Shown one piece after another: positions 11,250 through 21,067 of a DNA stretch of 64,000 nucleotides; positions within the stretch are counted from its first letter, which is position 1, and each line of letters begins with the position of its first letter. A program made the translations under genes and the position numbers. Under the pieces are notes generated by a model. That model was not told where the DNA came from. It was given only the letters and a program-made list of their open reading frames with translations, and did not search any database. Source of the DNA: Kappaphycus alvarezii (Eukaryota; Rhodophyta; Florideophyceae; Gigartinales; Solieriaceae); the NCBI GenBank assembly GCA_002205965.3, contig NADL03000776.1, forward strand, positions 186,001 to 250,000, written 5' to 3'.

Positions 11250-11853
11250 CGGAGTAGTGCATTAGTAGCCGTTCTTTGATATTTCTTCTCATGATGTATG
11301 AACGACATAATTTTAAGGTCTCCCTCGGTACTTAACTCGGCGACTGAAATGCCTCCGAGTTTTTGACAAACTCTACTAAGGTACCCTTAATGTCATTAAA
11401 AGTGTGAGGGTCCTTGATAAGGAGTAAATCGGAGAGTCGCTTATCTTCCATCGCCGCCTCATGAAGCATTCCGTACTTGGCCTAGGGCTTGAACCCAGCC
11501 TTTTCACAGAGATCACATAAGTACACCAATAACCTTAACAAATCATCAAAGTTGAGCCGGGCCTCTATGACGGTAAGAATCATCTCATCTTCTTCTACCT
11601 GCTTAGCATAATCCTTCACAAGCCATTAACATACCTCACCGAAGTTACGTCCATTCCCATTCAGAGACCACCCTTCGATGAACGTACCCTTATATTTGTG
11701 CTTTGCGTCACTATAAAGATAGGCGAAGATACTTGTGGCCTTATCTTCATCGCTCCTCTCACGCATCAAAACATTAACATAGGTATAAAGAAACTCCTTA
11801 ACATCCTCACTCTTGCTCCCTATAAGCGTTAGACGAGCGGAGTTGGGATCCAT
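11250..11853 (-). pseudogene. gag N-terminus of element 3
   Basis: Starts with ATG at 11853 as MDPNSARLTLIGSKSEDVKE, collinear with MDLNAARITFTGGKTEDVEE of copy 1. Open for 75 codons (FLYTYVNVLMRE, WSLNGNGRNFGEVC), then a stop at 11626; diverged gag sequence continues in other frames to 11250. The long similarity without an intact frame marks an old capsid gene. Confidence 0.8.
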
Positions 11854-11921
11854 GGTTACAGGGGGAAAATACTAATAAAGTGTTCCCTAATACTTCACAA
11901 CTCGAATACCTCGGGTGCAAC

Positions 11922-11939
11922 ACCCTCCACAAGAGTCCA
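11922..11939 (-). promoter_or_regulatory. primer-binding site of element 3
   Basis: TGGACTCTTGTGGAGGGT on the minus strand, three bases inside the LTR end, at the same position as the sites in copies 1 and 2 (TGGTACTCTTGTGGAGGG). The leading TGG pairs with a tRNA CCA end. I did not assign the tRNA. Confidence 0.7.
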
Positions 11940-11942
11940 AAA

Positions 11943-12366
11943 TGATGGCAGTGAAAAGGCGGAAACAATATATCCGACACTCACTATCTCAGAACGGAGG
12001 TGTTGCAAGCGACAAAGGCGCTACCGTTTTATAGTTGCAGGATCAGGGAGTGCTATAAATGGATGAGAAACCAAGGGTCTACAAGTGTATTCAGAAGGGG
12101 AAGGCTCTGCGACCTCCCTTCGCTAACAAAAAGTAACAAGAACGCCTTCTGGGTCAGAAGTTGACTCTCAACTTCCTAACTACTTGGGACTTGACTTGAA
12201 GTTTTCTGCGAACTTGCTTTACTTCGCTCCGAGGAAGCAGTTTACTCAACTTATATGGACTTTTTGCTACCACTAAAGTCTTGGCAAACCCACACTAAAT
12301 ATCATAAGGTTCGTAAAGACAATTTCTGTGGACGTTAGGGTCCCAATGAAAGATACTTAAAAGATT
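11943..12366 (-). repeat. LTR (R/U5-side portion) of element 3
   Basis: Alignable with the 3' two-thirds of the copy 1 and 2 LTRs, including the TTGACTCTCAACTTCCTAA block and the TTTACTCAACTTATAT block. Copies 1 and 2 continue into about 300 bp of U3; here the sequence instead runs into the acidic-protein gene family at 12367. The same substitution is seen at 43.85 and 59.2 kb. Confidence 0.75.
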
Positions 12367-12900
12367 CTAAATAGACGCGGAAATGATTCTAGTCCTTAAA
12401 ATTTCAATATCCTGCATGAGGTCCAAACAAATCATCCAAAATATCCATACTACCCAAACAGCCCCACAAATATCTGCGAACGGCTTACAATTCTCTATTT
12501 CCTCCTGGAATATATCTAAACCACTAAAGATGACCCAATCCGGTTCCAGCGTTGGGACCACCTGGTCCCTACTATCAAGTCCCCACCCCACAATTCCAAC
12601 ACTTTCTATGTATCCCTCCTCCTCATCCCCATTCTCGTAAACCAATCATGGAACCGCCTACTCCTCAAAAGTCCCCCCAGCTCCATTCTCGACCTCCCCC
12701 TCCTGCATATCACCTACCCCCTCCGCCCAATTGTCGATGAGCAAATGACGAACGAACTCGATCACCACCTTCTTAGTTTCACGGCGGAGATATTCGTCTC
12801 GGTCAGTGGTGTGGAAAGGGAGTAGTGAAATGGCGTTTAGGGGGCGAGGGTGGCGAGTTTTGGAAATGACGTTGGAGGTGTACAGGTTTTCATTTTGGTG
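12367..12900 (-). pseudogene. acidic-protein gene family, copy b (LTR-linked, diverged)
   Basis: The C-terminal frame (12645-12367, 92 codons) has DQVVPTLEPDW, FSGLDIFQEEIENCKPFAD and IC, matching copy d (FLSGLDILQEPMENYKPFAD). Upstream, out of frame, the N-terminal block is still recognisable (RPLNAISLL, DRDEYLRRETKKVVIEFVR against PLNALALM, DYDDYCRRLDRERVREWVR). The stop codon is the first codon beside the LTR. No in-frame start remains. This is the most diverged copy and sits against the LTR of element 3. Confidence 0.6.
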
Positions 12901-12959
12901 GAATTTAGGGGCAGGTGATTGAGGGTGTTTCGAATGGGGCAGGGATGGGGCGTAATGAG

Positions 12960-13420
12960 TAAAGTTTTCGGGAGGTTTGAAACTTAGAATAAAGGGATTC
13001 AGATAAGCTCTCGAGAGCGCCTTCTATAGATTTGAAATAAGTAAAATAAATCTAACAGCGCATTTTCGCCCTTTTTCTCAAAAAAGGATTTAGAGGAGAT
13101 AAGCAAAAACGGAAAAAGTACTTGATCTTGGTTAGATTTCGAGGGGTGGATACATTATTAAAATATCCAGATAAAATGGTAGTGCATTTGGAGAGGACCA
13201 TGGATAAGGATAAGCAAGGATAAGGAGGGAAATGTATTCTCCTCGGGAAAGTGCTTAGAGTGAGGGAGGGCAAGGAAGGACCAGAACTGCAAGCAATTTT
13301 GGACAAGAGAAGGTAGTACAGTAAATAAGAATTCGGTATATGACGACCACAAAACGATTACCTTCCGATTCGCGCGAGCCTGACATTGCTCTTAGTGGGG
13401 TCATGTTTGGACCAATTCTG
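12960..13420. other. no recognisable feature
   Basis: A purine-rich stretch with short overlapping minus-strand ORFs. I see no family similarity to the rest of the window. Confidence 0.4.
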
Positions 13421-13594
13421 AACTCGAGTCAACATCCTTCTCCTGATTTCCATGTCTCCAATATGTGCTAAGATGCTTGTATGGACACGAAACTGGACCA
13501 TATGACCAGTGGGAAGGACTTCTTCAGAAATTGATTCACCTCACGCGCTCCTCATTCTTGCTGTTCATTTATGATGTCGAGTCATTTATGCCCC

Positions 13595-13984
13595 GACATC
13601 TACATCGATGATGTCCAGTTCTCTCCCGTCCCGTAGGGCTACGACGTCACTGTCATCAGCCCCCACTCCGCTCCATACGCTCAACAGCGGATTCACACGC
13701 CCTTCGCTGCCCTTACTGCATCTGAGCGCGCGAAATCTCTCCGCTATGGCCACCTCTACGAACTACGTATCGACTTCCACCCGATGGCTTTCGATATATA
13801 GGGGTCTGCCGGTCCCGGTGCCGAACGAGGTCTGTCCAGAATTGCTGAGTACATCGCACTACGTAAAGGCAGTAGCCCTGCCTTCGAGCGCGATCGCTTG
13901 TTCACTATTATCAGTTCGCTCGTACAACAACGAACTTCTGTCGCGATCAACCGACGACTACTCGACCGTTCCTGGCTCGAATAG
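13595..13984 (+). pseudogene. non-LTR retrotransposon (LINE) C-terminus with PD-(D/E)XK-like nuclease
   Basis: One frame, broken by stops at 13634 and 13799, reads PDIYIDDVQFSPVP, GYDVTVISP, TASERAKSLRYGH, IDFHPMAFDI and GSAGPGAERG, and ends with a natural stop at 13982. The order P-D, then D-V-T-V, then a Lys, then an FHPxAF block is the arrangement of the restriction-like endonuclease found at the C-terminus of some non-LTR reverse transcriptases. Upstream (13430-13594) there are only out-of-frame hints. No RT is present, as expected for a 5'-truncated LINE. A CTT microsatellite follows 50 bp downstream. Confidence 0.65.
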
Positions 13985-14033
13985 ATTTTTCCCCTTCTGA
14001 GGGCCGCTAGCCCCCCCTTTTCTGCTTGGTAAA

Positions 14034-14054
14034 GTCTTCTTCTTCTTCTTCTTC
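14034..14054 (+). repeat. CTT microsatellite at LINE 3' end
   Basis: About seven CTT units follow the LINE remnant by about 50 bp. LINEs often end in simple-sequence tails, so this probably marks the 3' end of that insertion. Confidence 0.6.
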
Positions 14055-14872
14055 ATTTATGAAATTTCCGTAAGGTAGATGAAATAAAATTTCATATCAA
14101 GGATAGCTTCTTTTTCTATGAGTAGCAGATGATGGCAACGGAAACACCATGCGATGTCATGAATAGCAATCAAACGCAGGAACGATTTAACAAGCGTAAT
14201 TCAAGTCTGCCGCCACTTTAGAAAACACGTACATGCACATTACCATATGAAATGACTAGGTATCCCTAAGCATACCTGTTACAATAGATGAACCCCTCGG
14301 TTCCCCCTCTATAAGAAAACTTAACTTAGGATTCACTTAAGCGGGATTGCATACCGCCCTCCTTGGCCGCATGACACTCGTCTCACGGCGACAGTATTCC
14401 CCCGACCATAGTATTGCAGTGCGACCATTCCCCTTTCAGTGACATAAAAGAATACCACTCTGCATTTCTTGAATTCGGTAAACGTACTGATTTTGCAAAA
14501 AGTAAGTTTTAGATTCTACAGGTTTCAAATCTCAATTCATCCAGCCGCGTGTATATAACTGACCACATCTTCCATGCATTAAAATAACCCAACATTTTCT
14601 CCAGGTAAAAGCACCGCTCAAGACTCTAAAGGTAAGAGCTGATCGACATATCCTATGAATCATGCGATATGATGTACATGCTGATGGCGCTCAGCAGCTA
14701 GTACGTTCCCCGTCATATTGGTTGGCAAAAAAGTGACGTTTCAGCTCCACGAGCAGTCCAATCCTCGAGGATGTGGCTTGCGGCTTAACCGAGTCGAATG
14801 GGTCGAAAGCAATAGCCTGCAACCCTGGATGAATCATCGGTGGTATTCACCAGTCGTCTCAGAATGGGGAAA

Positions 14873-15285
14873 CGTTTGGGTGCTTTACTCTTGGAGGGTA
14901 TATCCGATCTATCCCATGGTTTTCCAGACAACCACAATCGACTCAAAAAGGGTATACCGACACCGTAATGAGGAAGGAACTACGCTCCCTAAAATGCTAC
15001 CTTCAGGCCAGCCATCAAGCAGGCCGCATTGGACATGACGGCTGCTGCAGCGTGCCTTTGCATCAAAACCCCCCGAACCTTTCCGTACGTCTCCAGTGCC
15101 CTCACAGCCACGTTCCTTGCCACGTCATTTAACACTGCACATGCATCCGGGTGCCAACCTCCAAGAGTAGAGATTGGCTCAGGCACGAGCCTACCTCTGG
15201 TGGAGGTCGCGATAAAGGATTGATATCTTCTCTGCTTTGCATTTCGCGCCGCATTCAGAGAGGACATCGGGTTGAAGGCCCTCAC
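14873..15285 (-). mobile_element. 3' part of TIR element A with ORF
   Basis: Plus-strand coordinates start with the TIR end (GGGGAAACGTTTGGGTGC, 14873 onward, then TTTACTCTTGG and ATATCCGATC). About 100 bp further in is the stop codon (14989-14991) of a minus-strand ORF. The same arrangement (ORF end, about 25 bp, GAGTCGATTGTGGTTGTC block, TIR) occurs at 42.7-42.87 kb and, split by an LTR, at 58.7-60.2 kb. I could not find the opposite TIR with confidence. Confidence 0.55.
14989..15285 (-). CDS. TIR-element protein C-terminus, copy A
   Basis: 98 open codons read RNAKQRRYQSFIATSTRGRL, then PISTLGGWHPDA, then DVARNVAVRALETYGKV, then LMQRHAAAAVMSNAACLMAG, ending at a TAG. Diverged versions occur at 24935, 26788, 37118, 57976 and 58480. 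The pattern of a basic KQRRY block, PxSTLGG and a closing QRxAxxxxxNAxCLxxG helix resembles the tail after the nuclease domain in some RT-bearing elements, but I recognise it only as a family shape. This is the best-preserved copy. Upstream continuity is unclear because the minus frame is broken near 15290. Confidence 0.5.
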   Translation of the reverse strand: MRAFNPMSSLNAARNAKQRRYQSFIATSTRGRLVPEPISTLGGWHPDACAVLNDVARNVAVRALETYGKVRGVLMQRHAAAAVMSNAACLMAGLKVAF

Positions 15286-15547
15286 TCTTCTGTTGGAGGG
15301 AGCAAGGGGGATTCACGAAGGTAACACCAAAAATTCGGTCCCCTCCGCTGCTTCCCATTGCCTGGATGTCTGGTCTCGTGCGGTGGAGACCATGGCGTGG
15401 CTCTACAACAGGATGATGAGCAGCTCTTGCCAGATCTTTCTCGAGAGGGGTTACTTGGCGATCGTGTCGGTTGATCCGTTGGGCTCCATGCAAGCAGTGC
15501 ATAATGTGACTAATTGGATAACCGATTTACCCCTCAAGTGTCACTAG
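15272..15547 (+). other. unassigned 91-codon ORF
   Basis: Open frame MKALTLLLEGARGIHEGN to DLPLKCH, divergent from and slightly overlapping ORF A. It looks protein-like (few low-complexity residues, higher GC), but the minus strand here is also open for 103 codons, so the coding strand is undecided. It probably belongs to the same mobile element. Confidence 0.25.
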
Positions 15548-15768
15548 TGGTGGTGGTAAATCTTTATGGGTTGTACAATGTCGCACAGAGGCGTGCGGAG
15601 GGTATTCATAAATTAACTACGGATGCGAGCGGCGGGTAGAAACCTGTCGCGCCTGCATTATTTGGAGACTAAATGCAAAACAGGTAACGAAGTCGCGGAG
15701 CTCCTGTTGAAGGGAAGAACCGCGACGGGAAGCAACGAAGGAAGCAAGGCGGCGGAAAAAGTAGCGTA
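15548..15768 (+). repeat. 220-bp dispersed repeat, copy 1
   Basis: About 220 bp closely similar to 43095-43315, in the same orientation: GTGGTAAATCTTTATGGGTT onward, a GCGTGCGGAGGGTATTCA block, GCGAGCGGCGGGT, and an end rich in GGAAGCAAGGCGGCGGA. Neither copy has a conserved long frame. Confidence 0.7.
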
Positions 15769-16103
15769 CGAAATTGCCATTCAGGGCAATTTCCAGCTGT
15801 GCAAAGTAATGAGCATACAAGCAGATATTTAAATAATCATACAATTCTCGAAGGGTCATATCTGTGGCAGTCAATCAACCTAAACTCAAGTGGGGAAACT
15901 TCTGTTTTCCATTATAGTAGATTGAAAATGGACCCTTCATCAACAGAAAAACGAGGGGAATAGGGAGTTTGTTTACGGCAAGATTTCAGAGGGCTGAGAA
16001 CCAGAGGTGTTGTAGGGTGAGCGTTATGTAAGAAAATGTCTTTACGAAGAGAAGAAAAGCAGTACAATAATGTGAGATCCCAAGGGCATTTATCTGATGA
16101 GGA

Positions 16104-16835
16104 AAGGTTTAGTTGATTTACTCTTGGAGGATATAATCAATCTGTGTAATTTGTGCGTAATGTGACAAGGCTGAAGATTTGCGTCATGCAAGGCTTAGAA
16201 AATTGTAGGGGTCAGGGGAGCTTCGAAAGGATTTCGTTGAAATAAAATTCATGATGTACCAAGAAATTTTCGCGTAAGGGGCAACGAGCATGACTACAAC
16301 GGGGATTTGTTATGGGATTGGGTCTCATATCTCACGCCTTTGCATGGTTGAAAACAGAAAGTTGTAACTTTCTTGCAGTGTGAACCTTTACTGGGAAACC
16401 CCCTATAACGGAGCCTACTTGGGCCACAGCATTTAGGTATGCTACATTTTCTGCGGAATTAAGAAACTAGGGAAACCCATGAATAGAAAAGCATCATTTT
16501 TAGTTCCTTCCGTAGTTAGCGTTCCAGGCAGTAATGAGAAAGATATTCAGGTGGAACGGAGAAATTTCATTCAGAGCCGTTGAGATGTATTCAGACTTCT
16601 GGCTGGTTGTATCAGCACGAAGAAATAAGTAAGGATAGAGACGAATAGGACAATGATATTTCAAAAAGGTTTCTAGCAAGGAGAATATTGGACTGCACAT
16701 TCAAAATAAACAGCTTTCGACGCATCGTACGGTTTCGCAATTGGCTTAACAATGATACGATATCTACGCTTCGGTACAAATTTACTGGATACCAACCCAC
16801 ATATCTACCACATTAAAGTAACCCCCACAATGAAA
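16104..16835. mobile_element. candidate short TIR element
   Basis: Left end (+) near 16104: GAGGAAAGGTTTAGTTGATT then TACTCTTGGAGGATATAATC. Right end (-) near 16755-16835 reads on the minus strand TTGTGGGGGTTACTTTAATG then TGTGGTAGATATGTGGG; that right end is repeated at 41862-41925. The ends are only loosely inverse, so the pairing is tentative. Confidence 0.3.
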
Positions 16836-16898
16836 AAAAATAAACAAGCAGCTTACAAACCTTGTAAATGATTACAGGGTCGGCCCTTTTTTAAAAAG

Positions 16899-17266
16899 GG
16901 GGAACTTTGGGGTGTTTTACTCTTGGAATATATATCCGATCAATCCGATGAAATCCCATTTTTTAAAAACGTCGGAACAAGCATATTCTCTTCAGAGCCG
17001 TAAATTGTTCTGCAACTGCTTCGTTCTCAGATTTCCTAACCAGACTTAGATTTTCTTTGAACTCTCGAATGACAATGAAGACAAATCCCGTACTAAGCCA
17101 TTAATTAAATGCGGCTTTAACCAAAAAAAATTATTTCATTCCGAATAAATACTTGCATTAAAGAATGATAATCATTGTGCTGTAATAACCACCCTGTAAG
17201 ATAATCCAGGCCACAACTGACCATATCTTTCAAATATTAAATCACCCCACATTTCCCCATTATGTC
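16899..17266. mobile_element. candidate 0.37-kb TIR/MITE element
   Basis: Left end (+) GGGGGAACTTTGGGGTGTTT then TACTCTTGGAATATATATCC. Right end (-) is the variant-2 end also seen at 1640-1755 and 45884-45960. No coding content; ends about 55 bp before the LTR of copy 1. Confidence 0.35.
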
Positions 17267-17323
17267 GAGAAATTTGAACATTTATAGGATAGGTTTCAAG
17301 TGGGTTTGTTTCAATGAGAGAGG

Positions 17324-18042
17324 TGATGTGCCCAAATTCGCACACGAAAAAAATCTAGATGAGGACGATGATTGTATAAAGTATCAGAATTGGGAAGATA
17401 TTTTTAAAGTTTTTGAATTTGCAAGATATTTTTAATTTGGGTGAGTGTGGCAAATTCATCGGGTGATTTTTTCATTTTAGGACACGCTGTCATAGTAGAT
17501 GTCAGTACAGTTCCAGGTTGTGGGTGATACTACGAGTGACTCTGAAAGGTCTATATAATGGCCACATCAATTCCCACCCCTGGCCGATGGGTGGCTGGCA
17601 TGGGTATGGCACCTAGATATTTACCTTGAGGAAATATCTCCTAATAGTCTCTCTGGTTCACACGATTACCGTGAATACATTTTATGGTTATTAGTATGTT
17701 TGTTTGAGACTTTTGGGGTAGCCAAAAGTCTATATAAGCCGAGTAAACTGCTTCCTTTAGTGGAGGTCAAGCAAGTTGGCAGACAACTTCAAGCCAAGTC
17801 CCGAGTAGTAGGAAGTTGAGAGTCAACTTCAGACCCAAGAAAACTTTTTCTTACGCTAGTCGCAGAGCGTCGGTGGTAGACCCTGCCCCTTTTATACTTG
17901 CTTGTAGCTTCTCAACTCTCTTCTATATACACTCCCTTTTGTTCGTTCAACAATACCACGGTAGCACTTTTGTCGCTCGCAACACCTCCTTCTCAGGGTA
18001 ATTGGTTCTGAGGATCTCTTCCCCGCCGATTTACCCCTATCA
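17324..18042 (+). repeat. 5' LTR of copy 1
   Basis: 719 bp, TG...CA. It contains TATATAA-like boxes at about 17556 (TCTATATAATGG) and 17731 (GTCTATATAAGC); the second follows a short inverted pair (GACTTTTGGGGTAGCCAAAAGTC) and is the more likely core promoter. Confidence 0.93.
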
Positions 18043-18044
18043 TT

Positions 18045-18062
18045 TGGTACTCTTGTGGAGGG
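18045..18062 (+). promoter_or_regulatory. primer-binding site of copy 1
   Basis: TGGTACTCTTGTGGAGGG begins two bases after the LTR and starts with the TGG that pairs with a tRNA CCA end. It is identical in copy 2. I have not assigned the tRNA. Confidence 0.8.
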
Positions 18063-18129
18063 GGTTGCACCCGAGGTATTCGAGTTGAGCAGTAGTAAGG
18101 AACACTTCGGGGGATTTCTTTTCGTAATC

Positions 18130-19056
18130 ATGGATCTCAATGCTGCTCGTATAACGTTCACAGGGGGCAAGACTGAAGACGTTGAGGAGTTTCTTTACAC
18201 ATATGTCAACGTTGTGATGCGAGAGAAGGGCGATGAAGAGAAGGCCGCAAGTATCTTCGCCTATCTTCATGGTGACGCAAAGCACAAATATAAGTCCAAG
18301 TTTATCGACGGGTGGTCTCTTAACGGGAATGGGCGTAACTTCGGTGAGGTATGTGAGTGGCTTGTGAAAGAGTATGCTAAGGAGGTAGAACCAGATGAGA
18401 TGATTCGTACCGCCATAGAGGCCCGGCTCAACTTCGACGATTTGTTAAGCTCATTGGTGTACTTGTGTGATCTTTATGAAAAGGCTGGGTTCAACGCCCA
18501 AGCCAAGTACGGAATGCTGCGTAAGGCGGCTATGGGGGATAAGCGGCTCTCCGATTTCCTCCTCATCAAGGGCCCTCACACTTTTGATGAACTGAAGGGT
18601 ACCATAGTAGAATTTGTCAAAAATTCGGAGACGTTTCAGTCACTGAGTGAGGTACCGAGGGAAACCCGCACATCGATGTCTATCGTACATCCTGAAAAGA
18701 ATTATCAAAGGCCGGCTACTAGTGCAGCGGCATTAGAATCTGTCAGGAGCGATGTCAAAAACTTGGAAGAAAGGTTGGAAACCCGATTCGATAATCGACT
18801 TGACATGATAACCTCGCAGTTGGAAAGCCTTACTCTTACCATTAAGAAGAACCAGTCTGGGGCCCCTAAGCCGCAGAAGTCTGTTCTTACTGTCACAAGC
18901 CTGGACACTTTGCAAACAGGTGTCCTGATAATCCACATAGAAACACTCGTTGTGCAAAGTGCGGTCGATATGGGCATCATGAAAGTAACTGCTGGTCTAA
19001 AGACAACAGAAGAGCAAATTTATCGGAAGCAAGGAGTGAGTCAGGACCAGAGGTGA
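18130..19056 (+). CDS. gag: gag, copy 1 (frameshifted at the first zinc knuckle)
   Basis: ATG 18130 is preferred over upstream in-frame codons because MDLNAAR is where similarity to element 3 starts. The capsid-like part (FLYTYVNVVMREKGDEEKAA, WSLNGNGRNFGEVCEWLVKE) is open through about 18868. It is followed by a heptad-like stretch (LEERLETRFDNRLDM). One G missing at about 18869, relative to copy 2, then throws the frame. The CCHC knuckles (18882 onward) therefore lie in the frame of the following protease ORF, and the last 60 codons of this ORF are nonsense. Gag forms the virus-like particle that packages the element RNA in the cytoplasm. Confidence 0.85.
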   Translation: MDLNAARITFTGGKTEDVEEFLYTYVNVVMREKGDEEKAASIFAYLHGDAKHKYKSKFIDGWSLNGNGRNFGEVCEWLVKEYAKEVEPDEMIRTAIEARLNFDDLLSSLVYLCDLYEKAGFNAQAKYGMLRKAAMGDKRLSDFLLIKGPHTFDELKGTIVEFVKNSETFQSLSEVPRETRTSMSIVHPEKNYQRPATSAAALESVRSDVKNLEERLETRFDNRLDMITSQLESLTLTIKKNQSGAPKPQKSVLTVTSLDTLQTGVLIIHIETLVVQSAVDMGIMKVTAGLKTTEEQIYRKQGVSQDQR

Positions 19057-20003
19057 AAATCTTACAAAATAGAAGGGATCAAAGGTTGACGGATGCCGGT
19101 AACGTATCCATCGCTGAAGAGATTAGTCAAGTCAATGTGACAAAAAGGGATGGGGAAGGGAACATTTTATCGAAGAAACCTAGGCTAGAGTATGGAATGC
19201 TGGAGCATATCCCAGCACCTGTACCTCCTCGAACCAAGAGGTCTGATCAAGTTGTTCCAGGAGTGGGAGTCACTCCGGCCAAGAAGACGAAAAAGAGTAA
19301 GAAAGTTAAGAGTATCTCTAAGGACGTACTAGAGTATGTGAAGAGGTACAATTTGGTGGCTGAGCTTGCATCGGCCCCAACTGGGATAACGTTTGGTCAA
19401 CTTTTGAGGGGCGACGCAGAGGATGCGAGAAAAGAACTCAAAAAAATTATCAGGTCTAATAAGTCCGCTAAGGGTAAGAAACTGTTTCTTCAATCGGCCT
19501 CGACAGCACCAAGACGTCTTAAGCTGGTACCAGTCAAAGTATTGGGTATGAAAACCCAAGCTCTCTTCGATTCGGGTGCTGTTCCAAACCTCATTTCAGA
19601 AACTTTGGTGACAGATCTAGGTCTCGAAATTACTCCAACGACTCGAAAAATAACTGTAGCGGATGGAACCGTCTCAAAATGCATGGGCACTGTTGACAAG
19701 GTTTCCGTGTTCTTTGGGGACTCTAAAGTTGATGTAGACTTTCTTGTCATGCCGGATCTCCCTTTCGATGCAATCATTGGCTGCCCACATGGAAAGACTA
19801 GGACATGCATTGACTTGGGCAACCAAATGGTTTCAGTTAATATTGACGGCAGAACCGTGAAGATGCCCCTGGATTTCGACAAAAGCACGCATCCTGAAGA
19901 TTTAAAAGAAACGGACAGTGAAGATTTCACTTCTAGCTATGACAGCGAAGATTCGGAACCAACTAACACTTTCGGAAGTGGAAAAGGGTACCCTCGGGGG
20001 TAA
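18880..20003 (+). CDS. pro: zinc knuckles and aspartic protease, copy 1
   Basis: In this frame, knuckle 1 is CSYCHKPGHFANRC and knuckle 2 is CAKCGRYGHHESNC, both C-x2-C-x4-H-x4-C. After a basic, Lys-rich spacer comes the protease with its catalytic DSGA at 19569-19580 (LFDSGAVPNLIS). The flap region is MVSVNIDGRTVKM. At about 19787-19805 two bases are missing relative to copy 2, which happens to restore the frame after a lesion shared by both copies. The ORF ends in an acidic tail (EDSEPTNTF) at a TAA straight after a run of five G. The next ORF lies in another frame about 50 bp on. Confidence 0.85.
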
Positions 20004-20049
20004 TGAACATGGCATGGGACGATTATGATTCCGGGTTTGAAACAGATGA

Positions 20050-21065
20050 CGACTGGATTCTAGGATAAGTTTGAAACCCGAATGTGTTTCTTTTTGCGAT
20101 GATATCGAATCAAAGGACAGAATTCGGAGCATGAAAGAAGATTACCTTTGCAAAGAAAATAAGAATACGTCGAATTCCATATATGAAGATGTGAGCACGA
20201 CGGAAGAGGTCCTTCAAAATATTGAGGTTGAGGATCAAGAAGAAAAAGGGCGCCAAATGGCAGAAATCCAAGGAAAAGTGCAGCACCTTCCCGCCCCGCC
20301 TCACTGAAAATATCCGACATGTTAACATCTTCCGAAGTAATTGCATGGAGCGTTTCAGATTTAAGACAAGCAAGTGTACCGGTTACTCACTCGTTCGAAC
20401 TTACCGACACTCAACCGATTTACCACAAGCCTAGACGTCAACCGCCAAAATATGACCAATTTATCTCAGAAAATGTTACAAGTATGCTGAAAAATGATAT
20501 TATTCGACCAGTTTCATCCCCATGGTCGTTTCCAGTTGTGGTCGCACCAAAGAAGGATGGAAAGCTGCGTTTTTGCGTCGATTACCGACAACTGAACCAG
20601 AGAATGATACCCGATCGATTTCCGATTCCGAACATGGAGGAGATCCTCGAGGACCTGAAGGACGGGAGATATTTCACCTCAATTGACCTTTACACTGGCT
20701 ATTGGCAGATTCCATTGGATGAAAAATGTAAGGAAAAAACAACCTTTACCAGCAAAGCCGGTACGTTCAGGTTCGAAGTGATGCCTTTTGGTCTCATGAA
20801 TGCACCAGCTACATTCCAAAGAATGATGAACGAGGTTTTGAAAGGACTTCCATTCGCAAGAGTCTATATCGATGATGTCGTCATATTCTCAGAAACATTG
20901 GATCAGCACATCTCGCACGTCAAGACAGTTGTGGAGAGGATATCGGAGTATAGCTTGAAAATTAAGTTGAGCAAATGCTTCTTTGCGAAAACTTCTATCC
21001 AATTACTCGGTCATATCGTCGACCAAGAGGGAATTAGAGTGGATCCAGAGAAAACGAAAAAATAA
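20050..21065 (+). CDS. pol: reverse transcriptase, copy 1 (broken)
   Basis: Frame 20319-21065 holds the RT: KKDGKLRFCVDYRQLNQ, SIDLYTGYWQIPL (first catalytic Asp), FEVMPFGLMNAPATFQ, and YIDDVVIFS at 20865-20876 with the catalytic pair, then LLGHIV. The preceding frame (from about 20050 to 20307) carries the linker and is cut from RT by one missing C at about 20294-20299. The ORF ends at 21063 through one missing A in an A-run; copy 2 is open at both points. RT copies the element RNA into DNA. Confidence 0.9.
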
Positions 21066-21067
21066 AG

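Larger units (their letters stand above)
8338..12366 (-). mobile_element. decayed Ty3/gypsy element 3 (5' LTR to RNase H, truncated)
   Basis: Read on the minus strand, the order is LTR (12366-11943), primer-binding site, gag, CCHC knuckles, protease, RT and RNase H. Homology to copies 1 and 2 ends near 8338, just after the segment preceding integrase. Integrase, the C-terminal repeat region and a 3' LTR are absent. Many stops and frameshifts, plus clear protein divergence from copies 1 and 2, mark it as an older insertion of a related lineage. Its LTR belongs to the subfamily carrying the acidic-protein gene. Confidence 0.85.

Noticed and set aside
14718..15038. 106-codon plus-strand ORF
   Set aside because: It translates the TIR and subterminal block of element A (WGNVWVLYSWRVYPIYPM), which recurs in other frames and orientations as a noncoding repeat end.
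18705..18980. Minus-strand ORFs inside gag and pol of copies 1 and 2 (many, up to 146 codons)
   Set aside because: Shadows of the plus-strand genes; identical in both copies only because the copies are near-identical.
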